64,000 nucleotides of DNA, taken from Setophaga petechia (lineage: Eukaryota > Chordata > Aves > Passeriformes > Parulidae). The notes beneath the pieces are model-generated. The model did not search any database and was not told the origin of the DNA. It worked only from the letters and a program-made list of their open reading frames with translations. Both the position numbers and the translations under genes were made by a program. Positions 12,931 through 25,167 of the stretch are shown here, in pieces; position 1 is the stretch's first letter; every line of letters begins with the position of its first letter. The DNA lies in the NCBI GenBank assembly GCA_024362935.1, contig JANCRA010000014.1, positions 14,829,258 to 14,893,257 on the forward strand, in the 5' to 3' direction.

Positions 12931-15589
12931 CAAAGTTCACTGTGATCGTGGTTTATTCCTTTATATTGACTTTCTAAATGTATTCCAGTAGCTGTCATTT
13001 CCCTGAGGAACCTTTCCTGAATCCATGGATTTAGAGCTACTATTATAACATATTACAGGACAATTAATTTGTAAGCACTGTAACCTGTCCTAGAAAGCAG
13101 ATTCTGAGAGGAATACTTTTATCCTTATAATTTAATGTATCATGTAATGAAAACTAATCTATGTAGTTCAAATTCAGACATTAAAACAAGTTAAAAGGGT
13201 CAGTATATACAATAAATTTCCCTTTGCCAATTTACTCAGTTAATTTAGACATTGCCTTTTCACTTAACTCATTAAAACTTTCTTGCCAAGTTTACTTATC
13301 TGTGTTAAGGGTACAATTAATATTATAATTTTTAATTATCCACTTGGTTTTATCAGAGCCAAAGTGTTTCCTTAAGTGTGAATATCAAAATAGAGCCTAT
13401 ATTTTTTAAGAAAGTGAAGCACTGCAATTTCACTAATTCCTTAATAACACAAATATTTGTGTACCTTTTTCCTTACTGTTTATACATCAATTGTTGTGTT
13501 GTTGTATTTTATTTTATAACCTTAGCATAATATACTACTGAAAGCTATATTTTATACTACTTAATTCTGTACCACTCATTCTGATTTATGGCATCATTTT
13601 GTTTCCAGCTCACTCCTTATCTTCAAAAGGCTTGATCCAAAACTCATCAAATTCAGAGGAATAGATCCCAGTGGGCTTTGGATTAGACTAGTAGGGTGAA
13701 ATTGTGGACTTCATGAAGTTTGCATTACATGTGCAGATATGCAGTACTGAGATTACTTGATAGATTTCTAATTCAGCTTCTTCTATTTAGGAGCAAGTTC
13801 TTGAGAATCCTGGCCATGCACTTGAAATTTAAGAGACCATTTTAGTTGCATATATTCATCCATTTTCTTACTATGACATTTGAGAATACATTTATTTGCC
13901 AGTTTGATTTTATCATCATTATGGAGGGCTCATGTTTCTAATTTCTCCTACAGTCTCTTGAATTGTTAATGTTAACTCCTACTGAACCCAGCCTTGTTTC
14001 CTAACAGGGGGATGCTATTCTGAACTGGTATTGATGCTGAGCTGTTAAAAATACTTTCTTCAGGAATGACAGGTTTACAAGTCATAATAAAGGACAGCTC
14101 ATCACAAAAGTATGGAAAGGTGTTAATGCAGAAGACACCTGGTAAATAATATTACAACGTATTTATCTTGCTATTTCTTAGTTATAGATGTATGGAGTGA
14201 TAGATATAGAATTATGAAATTGATTTAAGCTCTTCAGTGCAGCAGAAGCTGTTTTGTCATCTTCAGTGCTCTTGCTTTTCTTTTTCACCTGACATTGTTA
14301 AATTGAAACACCCTGGACATATCTTCCATTATATAGCAGCTAGAAAATTCCTGGGTTTACCATTAACTGGATAATCCCTAGTATTCTGTCTGGCTATGTA
14401 TACAGACTGCTGCACATGAGATCCATTTTATTAAATAAATACAGAGGGAGTGTGTTAATATGGAATGATTGCAGCAGATTCTGGTAGATGATCGTGTGTG
14501 CTACGAGCTACCTCAGAATGCATTTGTGATATATGGCTGTGCTGCCTGATCCATGGCTATTGTGCAGCTGATTAGCTGTGCTGAGAAATTACTCATTCCC
14601 TTGTATTAACTACACTGTTTAACTACACTGTTTCCACCAATCAGTATGAAGTATGCCAACTTTGTTTAGCCTGTGCACTTGTGCAATGATGAACAAGTAA
14701 TGCATAAAACAAACCCTCCTACCTAATCAAACATTCCTCAGAGATTTGAAAACAGAAACAAAGGGTAAATCCATTCCTAGATTATAATGGTAAAACAAAC
14801 TAAAGTTTGACATATGTATATGGAAACTATGAACACATGATATGAATATTTTTTCAACAACAACATGTTTGAATTATTAATAAATGCAAAAAATATGTTT
14901 TAACACAAAATGGAACAATTGGAAGGATATATTTCTTCAGAAGCACAAGGATCAGGAAAGACCTCAATTGAATATAAACATTTTTTTCCACCTCTTGCTT
15001 TCCATTTTAGCTTTTCAAATGTCTGTCTTATGGTTGTAGTTGGAGAAGTTTCCCTTTTTCATCCCTGAGCCTGCAGTACAATCTTCACTCTCCAAGTATA
15101 CAATAAATGAAGTTTGTTAACCCTCAGGGTGTGAAACCCATTTTTCTCTTCTTGTCCTAGGGTGTTAGGTGTTGAGGACAGCTCATGAGCAATCCTTTAG
15201 AAAGGACTGCAGAGCTATTCAGGAAAGGGCTTACATTGAATTTTGCCATATATCCTGGTTTCCAGGTTATTTGATTTTAAGATAATTAATGGATCTCTTC
15301 GTGGGTATATTTTTTCTTAGTCATCAAGAAAGCTCAAAATATTTTATAAGAGTGATTTTATTGGAGAGTAGTAAATATTGATGGAAGGAGATACCAGAAA
15401 GTTCAGGGAGTTCTGGACTTTATTTTCCCTTATCATTAGATTTGAACAAGCACAGTGCTTGTAGATTTGAGGGGGACTGGGATGAGAGACCACTGTAGGC
15501 ATTTTCACTGGTGATTACACATTAGTTAGGGGCTTTCATTCTGCTCTTCCCTACAATTCTTACTGGATTTTGTGGCTGCTGGGTGAACA
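12931..15589. other. AT-rich DNA with no open frames of note
   Basis: From about 13 to 16.1 kb no open frame reaches 60 codons on either strand, the longest such stretch in the first third of the window. The sequence is strongly AT-rich, with many TTAA and TAAT words around 13020-13560. No repeat family is recognisable. Confidence 0.6.
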
Positions 15590-16100
15590 GATAAAGCACA
15601 AAACACTCATCAGTAGAAATGCCATGTATAAATAAAATCCTAAATTGAAACCATCATAAGCAATTCAAAGTAAAGACAAGAGAGTCTTTAACATTAAGCC
15701 CTTAGGGGAAACAGAGTGAGGGAACAACAATGCCAGCTTTAACTTTGAATTCCCAGTTGTGCATTGGCTTGTACCCCAACTTTAACATTAATCAGAAGCT
15801 TCTCTGCATTTCATCTCCTCATTTGCAAAAAAATCTTTGCTGAAAGGTTATATAAAACTCATTATTTACCTGAGTGACCAGAAAGGCTCTCAAAGTGCCA
15901 TTCCAAGCTCTCGGGTGAATGCTTATTTATAGTTTTTTAATAGGCATTCATTACCTGATGGATTGGAAAGACTCTTTTTGAACCAGTTCCTGTCTATTGG
16001 TTAAATACAGATTGATAACTTTTTCTTAAAAAGCTTATTATTAACCAGATAAGCTCATCACCTTTGGATTTCTAAAGTGGTGATTAGTTTTAGCTTCCAA
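15590..16100. promoter_or_regulatory. Candidate conserved non-coding block
   Basis: Complex, non-repetitive AT-rich sequence with spaced motif cores: ATTAATC near 15787-15793, cattATTTA near 15862, gcttatTTATAG near 15920, and ggttaaatacagaTTGATAAC near 16000-16020. It has no coding potential. Enhancer-like character is inferred from texture and needs cross-species alignment. Confidence 0.28.
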
Positions 16101-17609
16101 GAGTTTATTCAAGATTTTTTTTTTTTTGGTGTAACTTGAATTTTGCCCAGTGGGCCATATTCTGGAAATTAATTACAGTAGTGCAATGCTTGCAAAACCC
16201 TGACTGAAGCAGTAACATAAGCCTGTTTGCACAAAGAAATACCTCAAACCTATATTGCTGCTCATATATTGGGTAGTCCAAGCACAGGGCATAGAGGAGG
16301 TAAAAGGGTGCAGCCCATTTTAAAATTCCTGTGAGCTTGGTTGGAAACACATTGTTAGGCATATTTTGATGCCTAAAAAGACATAACAAGTCCTATTCAC
16401 ACCTCTGTGCAATTTGCACAGTCTTTGAGCTTCACTGATTTTGCTTGGTGTATCATTCTGCTTTTGGGGATTTGCTTCTAGCTTAAATTACTGTGGAAAC
16501 AGAAAAAAAAAATCAAAAAACCACAGAGTTTTTTTACAAAATGCAGTTTGGCAGTGTGGGCTCAGAATCCCCATGCAGAATACCTCTTTGGGTGGCAGTC
16601 AGTGCTGCCATCCTTTGAGAGTTGAGATTTACCCCGTCTCAGCTGTTCACGCCCCGGGCAGTGCTCCCTTGGCAGCCCTGCTCCTCACCCCCTCTGCAGC
16701 TGCTGGCACATCTGTGGGGCTGCAGAGAGACAAGCCCTGGCTAAAGAGGTGTGAAACAACACGGCCATACACGCTCCTGCCTTGTGGTCCCCCAGGGCTC
16801 TTCCAGGGTCTAACTTGTACCTCGAAATGATGCTCTCCAACAGCATCAGCTGATGCTTGAATCCACCATAAGGATGGAATGGAATGATAAGAAAAAAGAG
16901 CCCTTAATTTGCAAGGTTCCTGGAAAATGAGTAGGTTGTTTCCATAGAATTCCTAACATGTTTGAAAATTTCAAGCCTTGTTTGCTTGTGTTTTTTATTT
17001 CTAATTTTCAGGTCATAAAGATGCCTGTCTTGTCTTTGCCTCTATCCTTTTCACTGTCCGCTTTTTCTTTCATCCTTAAATTTTTAAGTTGGAAATTTCC
17101 ATCCTGTTCACTCTTTTTTCCCTGCATGGGGTGAATATGTTGTTAGAAGGAGTGTTGAACACTCACTGGAGAGAACTGTCCTTTCTCAGCTCTTTAGGCA
17201 GAGTAAGTTTTCAACCATCTCAGAAAATTCCTACATTTTGGTGTCACTTCCCAGTTGTTTCAGAGATGGTTTTCCTTCAAATGCCTATAATAATGCAAAG
17301 ATGCTTTCCACAAAATAAATTAAAAAAAAGCCTCAAGTTTCTTATGGAAAAAAACCTTTCGGGTTAAGTCAGAAAATTGAAAAAAAAAACCCTAAAGCCT
17401 TAAAGCCCCTTGAGCTTAACAGAAAGGAAATTATAAAGGTCATAGTGTTGGTGTTCTTTGACATCACCTTTGCTGTTGTAAAACTTTGGTGGAAGTGCTT
17501 ATCCTAACTATTCATTGTATTACTTTTTAGGAAACCAGTTTCCCATTTGGTTGAGAAATCCTTAAAATTCTGTTTAAAATAATGTAATCAAACCCAATTA
17601 TACTGTTTG
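16101..17609. other. Single-copy DNA with a GC-rich patch at 16600-16810
   Basis: A T run lies near 16115-16127. A GC-richer patch at about 16600-16810 supports the 129-codon frame at 16441-16830, which has no recognisable domain. The minus-strand 94-codon frame at 16105-16389 is Cys- and Leu-rich without a known motif. No gene call is made. Confidence 0.5.
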
Positions 17610-17623
17610 CCTCCCTCTGCTGG
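17610..17623 (-). promoter_or_regulatory. Candidate CTCF-binding motif
   Basis: On the minus strand the sequence reads CCAGCAGAGGGAGG, which fits the CTCF core CCASYAGRKGGCRS at 13 of 14 positions, the mismatch being A for the central C. CTCF sites mark insulators and loop anchors in vertebrates. It is the best such match I noticed by eye, but I did not scan with a weight matrix and a 13/14 match can arise by chance. Confidence 0.4.
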
Positions 17624-18639
17624 CTGTGCAGACAGTGTGAGTTGACTTCTTGTGTGATCCTCTCATTCTAAGCCAGCAGGTTGATTATAGCAGTCTTCAT
17701 TTCAAGGTGGGTGAGCAGCTATATATGAACAGTGTTATGGAAACAGGAAATTTTTAAAGATAGAAGTCTTTATTTTTGAGTCTTTAAATTATTAGAAACG
17801 TGTTTTTTATTAAAGAAGGTCCCTCTAACCTCTCCTGAACTCATATTCTGGACTGGTTTAGGTGAGGACAGGAGAGTCATGTGAAATTTCTTTGAAGAAA
17901 GGCCAGGTGCTGAGGTACAGCAACAATATTTTGGCAGGAAAATGGCAAATCAAATCCAACTGTCCAAGAGGGCTAGATATGAGCAGAGCTGAACAAATCT
18001 TTGTGTGTACACACATCATTCAGGTGCTTTGCATTACACAGAGAGCTCTCCACTTCATCAGTTTTCAGATGTTCTGCTCTGCACTGGTGTCACTCTGTAT
18101 TGATGTATATTTTTCACATACATATCATAGCCAGCTCTGTCCTTTGTCCCATTCCCAGAGCCTCTGCAATTCTCCAGGGATGTTGCCTAAATCACTTTCA
18201 AGTGTCCAGTCTCCTGTGAGGATGTGAGATAGTCCTCTTTGTTTTATTAGCACTCACAGAGAGCAACCCTGAAAAAGAACCTACGGCATAATATGGTGGA
18301 GCCTCCCTAATGACAAAACCAGGCATATAATTTTCTCCTCCAGGAAATTGTTTTTCATGTTCTTGGGCATCAGTTTAAGCAGAAGTTTTTGGTTCTGTGT
18401 CTGTACCTGTCTGGACACACAGGGGGCAGGTGCAGTGGTAGAGCTTGAGGATAGAACAAACAAAAAGAGAGGAGTGTAATTTTCATTAAAGCTATTTTGG
18501 GGAAAATAACAAAAAAACAAACACAAACCAACAAAAACAAAAAAATTGGAGACACAAGCATTATTTGGAATTGGTAAAAGCAATTCTTGGAGGCAAAGAA
18601 TTTCCATTCTGGCTTTTCTCTGGGTGTCTGCACCACACC
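17624..18639. other. Single-copy DNA, no gene seen
   Basis: AT-rich sequence with overlapping frames in two + frames at 17862-18227 and 18001-18219, neither recognisable. An A-rich stretch at about 18509-18545 consists of (AAC/AAA) words. No RNA genes are seen. Confidence 0.5.
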
Positions 18640-19440
18640 ATGTTCTCCTGGACTGCACTGCCCTCAGCCCCAGCCCCTGCCCCTCTGTGGGACCCTCTGC
18701 AGCTCCTCTGTGTGCCCAGCTGGCCTGGGCATGGCCCTGCTGGGCACTGCACACACAGGGACGATGCAGGGCAGCCACAGCTTGGGCTGAATAGCTGGTG
18801 TTTGTGCTAAGGGTACACCAAACCACTGGGCATAAATCACATCTCTGCAGACAAAAACAGCCTCCCCAGTTCATAGCAGCCCTGCAATTAATATTAGTTT
18901 AAAGGGAGCCTGTTCTGTGCCCCTGGGACGGTGTCCCTGGGGGTGGGTGTGAGCAGGAGGTGGGGTGAGCCACCAGGGTGTCTCAGGCCAGCTGTGGGTG
19001 AGCCTGCCCTGCCCTCAGGCTCCAGCCCTCTCCCAGCCTGGCAGTGTGTTCTGGCTGCCATGGGCACAGGGCACTGCCACCAGGGACAGCCCTGGCCCTG
19101 TGGGTGAGGGGACACCCATCTTTGAGTGCACCTCACACGGCACAGGCTGTGTGGGCAGGACCCCTGAGGGGACACACCTTCACCCAAACCGTGGGGGAAA
19201 ACCTCACCAAAATGGCTTGTGCTCTGGTCAGATCCTCCCAAAATGCCCCAGGCTTTCTCCAACCTCAGCCACCAGCAAAATGGAGAAAGGATATTTCTGT
19301 GCAGACCCTGGCACCTGCTGAAGTGGCTGCACATGAGGCAATCCAGCTCAGGGACACCTTTGGTGTGTCCCTACAGGGCAGGACGTGTTCCCCCCTGGCA
19401 GCACAAAGCTCCTGCCAGGTGAGAGATGCACCTCACACAT
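18640..19440. other. Largest GC-rich patch outside the CpG island
   Basis: About 800 bp of GC-rich but relatively CpG-poor sequence made of recurring CCTG/CAGG/GGGACA words. It carries five or more mutually overlapping open frames on both strands (81-197 codons), all Pro/Ser/Cys/His-rich without domains. Simultaneous openness on both strands indicates stop depletion by composition, not coding. Such patches are common in songbird genomes and are usually attributed to GC-biased gene conversion; that explanation is inference. Confidence 0.55.
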
Positions 19441-22400
19441 AGGCCTGGGTCAGATGGTGAAGGGAAGAGGTATCATGGCCTTAATTCGTGTGAAACAGGG
19501 CTTAAAGTGTGAAACCACAGCTTAAAAGGAAAGACACCAACATTTTCAGCATATCCTTAAAATGTAGCTTTTCCCATTAAATGAATCTGCAAATTTTTTA
19601 AGCACAACAGCTTAAACAAGGTGGTGTCTGACAGTGGAGGAGGTTCTGGGAGGGCAGCTGTGAGCCAGGATGGAGGCACAGGGGACTGCATGCAACTGGC
19701 ACAAGAAGGGGAGAACTGGGATGGGACAGGATCTGTCAAAGCAACATTCTGGGAACACTGGAGTTCATCAAAAAGGGAAAGTGGCCAAGTGCTGGGATGA
19801 GAACAAAGTTATAATCGTTAGATATCTAGGGTTTGCTGTGATCTTTGGGACCAGGTGGAAAGAAAAGGGGAAAAGTTAAAGGGAACTGTTGAAATGTGGG
19901 ATATTGGTTAGAATAGCTGAGTTAGAAGAAATGCTTACCCAAAAAATGATTCCAGAGTCTTACCTCAGAGGTAAGATCTCACCATGTCTTTTAAATAGCT
20001 CCTGAAGAGCTCTGACAGACTGAGAACAGGCTCAATGTGAATTTGCTACAAGAGCTAAGTCAGTGGTAATGCACTCTAAGTTGAAGTTCAGCTATTCTTT
20101 TGGATATTTTTCCCAGCACTTTCTCCTCTTGATCAACCGTAATTCCTGGTGATTACAGCTGGAGAAGGAGACCTGCTATACCAATTCCACATAAATTTAA
20201 ATGTTAAAGTTTAAATCCTGGAGCAACAGTTGTCTCCTGATCTTCTACATTGTGCTTGTACTGAGACTTACTGCAGCTTTCACTCTTGCTCTCTCGGAGG
20301 GTGTGGGAGCCCCTGTTGTGCTGAATGGAAGATGGGCACAGAACTGTGTCCTGCATGGGTTTATAAATGCTGTGCCTTTATTCTGGAAGCAGAATTTGCT
20401 CGATTCCACTAGGTGGATCTATTGAGAACATTGTTCACTTTTTAATATAAAAAGTGTCTTTCACTTAAGGGAGAAAAAAAAGAAATTTTTTTCTTTATTA
20501 CTGCTTTACTCAGCTCCTTATGTTCTAAAAAACCACAAAGGTGGCCACTTTTGTCCATAGAAAGCTCTAAAGCCCTGTAACAGTGTCAGCCCATAATACC
20601 TTGAAGGACTTTTCATTGCAGTTTTGCCTTTGTTTTGCAAAGGAAAAGAGTCAGTGCTGTGAGAGGGAGATACACCTCCACAGTGATCTGGCTTCAGATG
20701 CTGCTTCCATTGCATTTCTTCTTGATGTCCATTTTGTACTCTCATTTGCATCCTTTCCTGGTGGCTGTGATTTGATGAATTTTTGCAATGACTTTATCCC
20801 AAAAAGTGGCCAACACAGGCTCCTCACCTTAGTATCTGCTTTTAGTGACCCATGCAAGTAGTCTGTGATGTCAGGCTCAATGATAGTTGACTGCTATATT
20901 GAGGGTGTGGATTCATCTGCTAAAAATGCCCAACTTTTTACAGATTCTGATTATCTTGACCCTGTGATGATGGTGAGCACAACCTTGGCTGGTCAAATCT
21001 ATAAAGAGATATTTATTTTGGTCATGGCCCCTGGGAAATAGACAGCTTGTTCTCAAATGGGTTCTGCCTCTACTCTCTTTTGGGAGCTGGGATCTCAGAG
21101 TCCCTTTACCAAGAAGCTTTCCTAGAATCTGTGCCACTGGGAAAACCTCCATCCCCCTTGGCAGTTTGCTGGGGTTCTGCCCAGGAACCCCCCGTGTTTG
21201 TAACAGGAATTTTGAAAGGCTTTTCCCTTTTTTTTCCTGTGAGAGTGTTTTATTTATGTCTTCTTGAACCATGCTTCAGCAACTTCCTTGCTGGCTGACT
21301 TGTGTTTTCACTGGCTCAGACTGCCATGTAGATCACACCACCTGTTCCAGAGTTTGCTGAAACATTTAGTGCAAGTTTTCTGAAATCCCTTATTTAAAGT
21401 CTCTTATTTAAATGCTATTGGATGATTTCTTTTATGTGCCTTTCCTTATCAATATTAAAGACCTGATGTTCTGCTCTTCCTTGGAGAAGAGACCCCCTCC
21501 TAAAGGCATTAAGCTTTCAATGAGTTTCTTCAGCCTTTGTTGAAAGAATGCCCAGTTGCTTATCACTTCTCTTTAGGAAGAAAATGCTGATCACACTTTT
21601 TATGAACAAAGGCAGGATTATTCCATGGTCCTTCCTTATAAAGCAAACAACTTATAAATATTTAAATATATAAAGCTAATGTTTCTCCCCCACCCATTGT
21701 GTAATTTACTGTATGACCAGTTGTCTTTTGCTACTTTCCTGTGTAAAGCCTCCTCCAACCTGGACTTCTGTTGGACTCATCAAACTCGAGGAGATTTGAG
21801 ATACTCTCCCCTGTTATTTACATCTGTCTGAAATGAGATCTTCCAGAAGGCTGTCATTACACAAAGGTAGAAATCATGGTGAAAGGTAATGTTGCCTACC
21901 TGAGGAACTGAGCCTTCATTTCTCTCTTCCTACTTTTAAAAGTTTGACAAGTCTGTAGCTGATTGCTTTTCCTCCCTGAGAAGGTGCCCACTATGCTCTG
22001 AGGCAGTGCAAGAGCCTTGCAGAGTAGGGCACACAATGTACATCTCCTCTGCTCTTCCCCTCTGTGCTCTGTATACAGAGTTTTTACCTTGTTTTGAAGA
22101 GGCACAGTATTCCTGCCACTCATACAGGAGGCACAGAAAGGAGTACAACCAACCAACTAAGTTGGAGAAGTAGCTAAGGACAATTGAGAGCACAAAGGCT
22201 TTGAAGAGAAAAGACCTTTCCCTGGTTGCAATAAAAGAAAAAGGAAATAGTACTGAAGAGAAAGGAACAGTAAAAATGGGGAGAAATGGGAAGGAGTTCT
22301 GGGGGTAACTACAGAAGTGCTGATGGTGCCTGAGAATACTCTGAATTCTGAGAGATGTGGGAGCAAACTCTCCCCCAGGCTCAAATCTGAGATTTTTCTG

Positions 22401-22689
22401 AATCCCAGCTAACCAATGTTCATTGCTTAGGTGCTGGAGCCCGTCACTGTGTCAATAAAATGAGGTGGTCTCTTGTCTTTAGGATGCACTGAGCTCATGG
22501 ACCTACAATATCTCTTTGTGGTCCACTTTGGGGCATGCTAGCCCAAATAATCATGTCTATGAAGTGCTGGGGAAAACAATTAAACCATTTTGATCAGTCT
22601 TTGTTAACAGAATCCTCCCTTGACAGCACCTCTGCCTGCAAGTAGTAGCCCTGCTCTTCAAGATTTTGAGAAGAGTTTGACATTTCTTC
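19441..22689. other. Single-copy DNA, no gene seen
   Basis: Mixed AT-rich sequence. A perfect 9-bp inverted repeat around one central base (TCTTACCTC-A-GAGGTAAGA) lies at 19958-19976, placing a donor-like GGTAAGA on each strand. Frames up to 119 codons (20913-21272 -) show no recognisable domain. Confidence 0.5.
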
Positions 22690-22757
22690 CTGTAGAGTTG
22701 AGTTGGAGGATCATCTGGACCATCCAACTGACTACAAAAAAAAAAAAAAGAAAAAAA
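22690..22757 (-). repeat. Possible CR1 3'-end remnant with A-rich tract
   Basis: On the minus strand the sequence reads GGTCCAGATGATC followed by CTCCAACTCAACTCTACAGG, resembling the GGACTAGATGATC ... TTCCAAC ... tail of avian/reptilian CR1 non-LTR retrotransposons with an internal deletion. On the + strand it abuts an A14-G-A7 tract at 22736-22757. The resemblance is short and from memory, and the terminal ATTCTATG-type octamers are absent, so a chance match is quite possible. Confidence 0.3.
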
Positions 22758-23399
22758 GGAAAGTAAATTTAATTGGTGGTTCACCAGTGCTGGACCACTG
22801 TTCTGCCTTCATCTTAGTGAGGGTTTAGTACCTAATCTCAGCTTCCTGGGAGATGGGTCTTAATCGGTGTCCACTTGAAAGTTTCTGGAGGGAAATTATT
22901 TTTCCTTCCAGAACAGAAGGAAAAGGAGAAATATTTTAATTTCTGCAAAGATCAGAGTCAAAGCCCTCATGTTCATGCTTGTTTTCACTCAAATTGTTGT
23001 TTCTAAATGAGCATCTTGCACTTACTCCAGAGGAACAGGAAATCCCAGTTAGATGTCTCAAGCTCCTCTGCTGTCAGTTGCTGTTTCACCTATCTCTAGT
23101 CAATATTCTTATCTTTGTCTCAGGAAAAAGAACCATGGGGTTTTCCTGAGTTCTCATTCTTCTGTAACTCTTTGTGCAGTGCTCTGAAATCTCCTGTCTG
23201 TTGCTGATTCCAGGTACTTGATTTGGCCCCTGCCTCTGAAATGCCATCCCCTCCTATGTGGTTTGTTTAATGTAGCCCTAGGTCACAGAAATCCAAAGGT
23301 GAAATCTGATATTTTTTAAAAAAGGTATAGCTCATTCTTTTATGAGACTGCTAATAATGTTCAGCCTTGACAGGGTTAAAAGGCAACATCCATTTCCCC
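22758..23399. other. Single-copy DNA, no gene seen
   Basis: No open frames of note, no repeats and no recognisable motif clusters. Composition is intermediate. Confidence 0.55.
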
Positions 23400-23757
23400 A
23401 TTATCTTGTTTAAAAAGTGCCTTTTTTAAAGTCCATATGGCGACTTCCTTTCGACCTGCTTTCCCATCCTCGTCTCTTTGTCAGGGCTGTCACTTATAAA
23501 GAATCACTTGACTTACAATAACAAGTTCAAAAGAAGACAGAATATAATCAGTTGATCCACGAAGAATTGAAATAAAGAACACCCCCACTGCTCCAGTTAT
23601 CATTCCCATAGAGATAGTGATATTATTGATGTGATTGCTATGCTAATTTCTATAGAAAAAACTTGTATTTTGGAATTTGTTCAAAGAGAATTTCAGACAC
23701 ATCAAATTGGAAAATGCAGAGTGAATTCCTAAACTTTTTCGTATAGGCATGGGAATC

Positions 23758-23781
23758 TTTTTTTTTTTTTTTTTTTTTTTT
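23758..23781. repeat. Poly(T) tract, 24 bp
   Basis: An uninterrupted T24 run. It could be the A tail of a minus-strand retroposition event or a simple microsatellite. No target-site duplication is evident by eye. Confidence 0.95.
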
Positions 23782-25089
23782 AACGTTGAATAGCTCTGAA
23801 CAACTATTTATAAACTTCACTTCAAATACCAATTGGAAAAATGTTGCTAATTTTTCAGTTATTATAGAAAGTTAATTCACTGTAGTTCTATTAAAAAAAA
23901 GTCCTGTTGTACCTTTAGGGTTATTAATATCGCCCCCATAACCTGCAGAATTGGGATTGGACCACAGACTCCAGAAACAGAGGCTAGGGATCTAGGGATT
24001 ATAAAAGATGGGCACATTTAAGTCCAGTGTTTAGGAAGAGCTAATTAATCTATACCCCTTCCTCTGCAATTCCATAGTCCCTCTGGGAATTGCCACAAAC
24101 ATAAACTTTTTTTTTTTCTCGTGGATTCCTATTTTAACTAGAAGGTTTCAGCTTGTGATGTTATGCTTTTTATGTAGTAAACTGATTTAAAATGTATGCC
24201 AGTCATCTTCAGGGAACTCATTTCAGTCAAGATGAAACTAGTCTTACCTGAATCAATGTTTTAAGTGTCCCTGTGGCTCGGCATTTTGAATAATCAATCT
24301 GTCTCCATCGCTTCTTAATCATGCGCATCACAGTCTTTTTTATTTGTCAACCCTTTCGGATCCTGGCTTTTTGTTATTAACATGCCCCTAATGTCACATG
24401 CAAGCCTTTTCTTTAAAACAAGCTGCTCATTGGTGTATTTTGATACTTTTTATTATTACTAAATCTTTTTTCCCATAATTACACCACAATCATTATATAA
24501 TCCCATAACAAAGAGTCTATTGAGGCACCATGCTTTTGTCAACTATGGGACACAGAATCCATAATTGCATTATTCAGCTTCTCCCCCCCCCCCTTCTGCT
24601 TTGTAGAAACACAACCTATTTCACCAGTCACATTTGCACCTTGTTTGCTTGGTTATATATTATTTACTAAATCGTTGCCCTGCGGATAAACCGTGTAAAG
24701 TTGCTTTAAAAAAGTTATTTGTTTGATAATTAAGTCCTGAAAACCCATCGTTTAATGATTATTCCGAACCCATAAGGCAGAGAACCTCCATGACGTTTTT
24801 CTCTAAGTTTAATTACCGTATGCTAATTTCCTTGCCTACTACGTGATTAATTAAAATCATATTTTCATAATCATTTGGCACTAGTATTGTTTTAGAATTA
24901 TCATGATCCCCTAAATAGTGTATGTAAATAAAGTCGGCTCTAATGGAAAGAATCAAAATGCAACGCTGAGGACCTTTATGTGTTTGTATGCATGCGATTG
25001 GCAACATAACTGGCTTATTTACATTAAATACGCCACAAGGTTACAGTGCAGATCAACGTCACTTTATCGCTGATTACTTCTCTTAAACG

Positions 25090-25113
25090 CCGGAGCGGTG
25101 ACTGATGCTCCGG
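25090..25113. repeat. GC-rich inverted repeat at the island edge
   Basis: Perfect 7-bp arms CCGGAGC (25090-25096) and GCTCCGG (25107-25113) flank a 10-nt spacer. It lies where the AT-rich block gives way to CpG-rich sequence. It could form a hairpin in RNA or be a dyad protein-binding site. Arms this short may be coincidental. Confidence 0.45.
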
Positions 25114-25143
25114 TCCCCCTGTCCGCCAAGGTTTCCCCGGGAG

Positions 25144-25165
25144 TTTTTTTTTTTTTTTTTTTTTT
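25144..25165. repeat. Poly(T) tract, 22 bp
   Basis: A T22 run immediately followed by AG and a short candidate exon (25168-25199). As a simple repeat it may be length-variable. It may also act as a strong polypyrimidine tract for + strand splicing, or as a nucleosome-excluding poly(dA:dT) element at a promoter. Confidence 0.95.
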
Positions 25166-25167
25166 AG

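Larger units (their letters stand above)
23400..25140. promoter_or_regulatory. Candidate enhancer block upstream of the CpG island
   Basis: Complex AT-rich sequence unusually dense in homeodomain cores: aTAATCAAt near 24290, ttAATCATg near 24317, cATAATTAc near 24475, cATAATTGcatTATTc near 24560, gATAATTAag near 24726, TAATTA at 24810-24815, and gATTAATTAA near 24845. It also holds an ATGCTAAT octamer variant (24820-24827), TGACGT (24791-24796), a T24 run (23758-23781) and a C11 run (24583-24593). No frame exceeds 64 codons. Directly upstream of a CpG island this is the classic setting of developmental enhancers. Motifs are seen; enhancer activity and conservation are inferred. Confidence 0.42.

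Noticed and set aside
18281..18874. 197-codon minus-strand frame, the longest in the window
   Set aside because: Opposed by four + strand frames over the same GC-rich patch, low-complexity composition and no recognisable domain.
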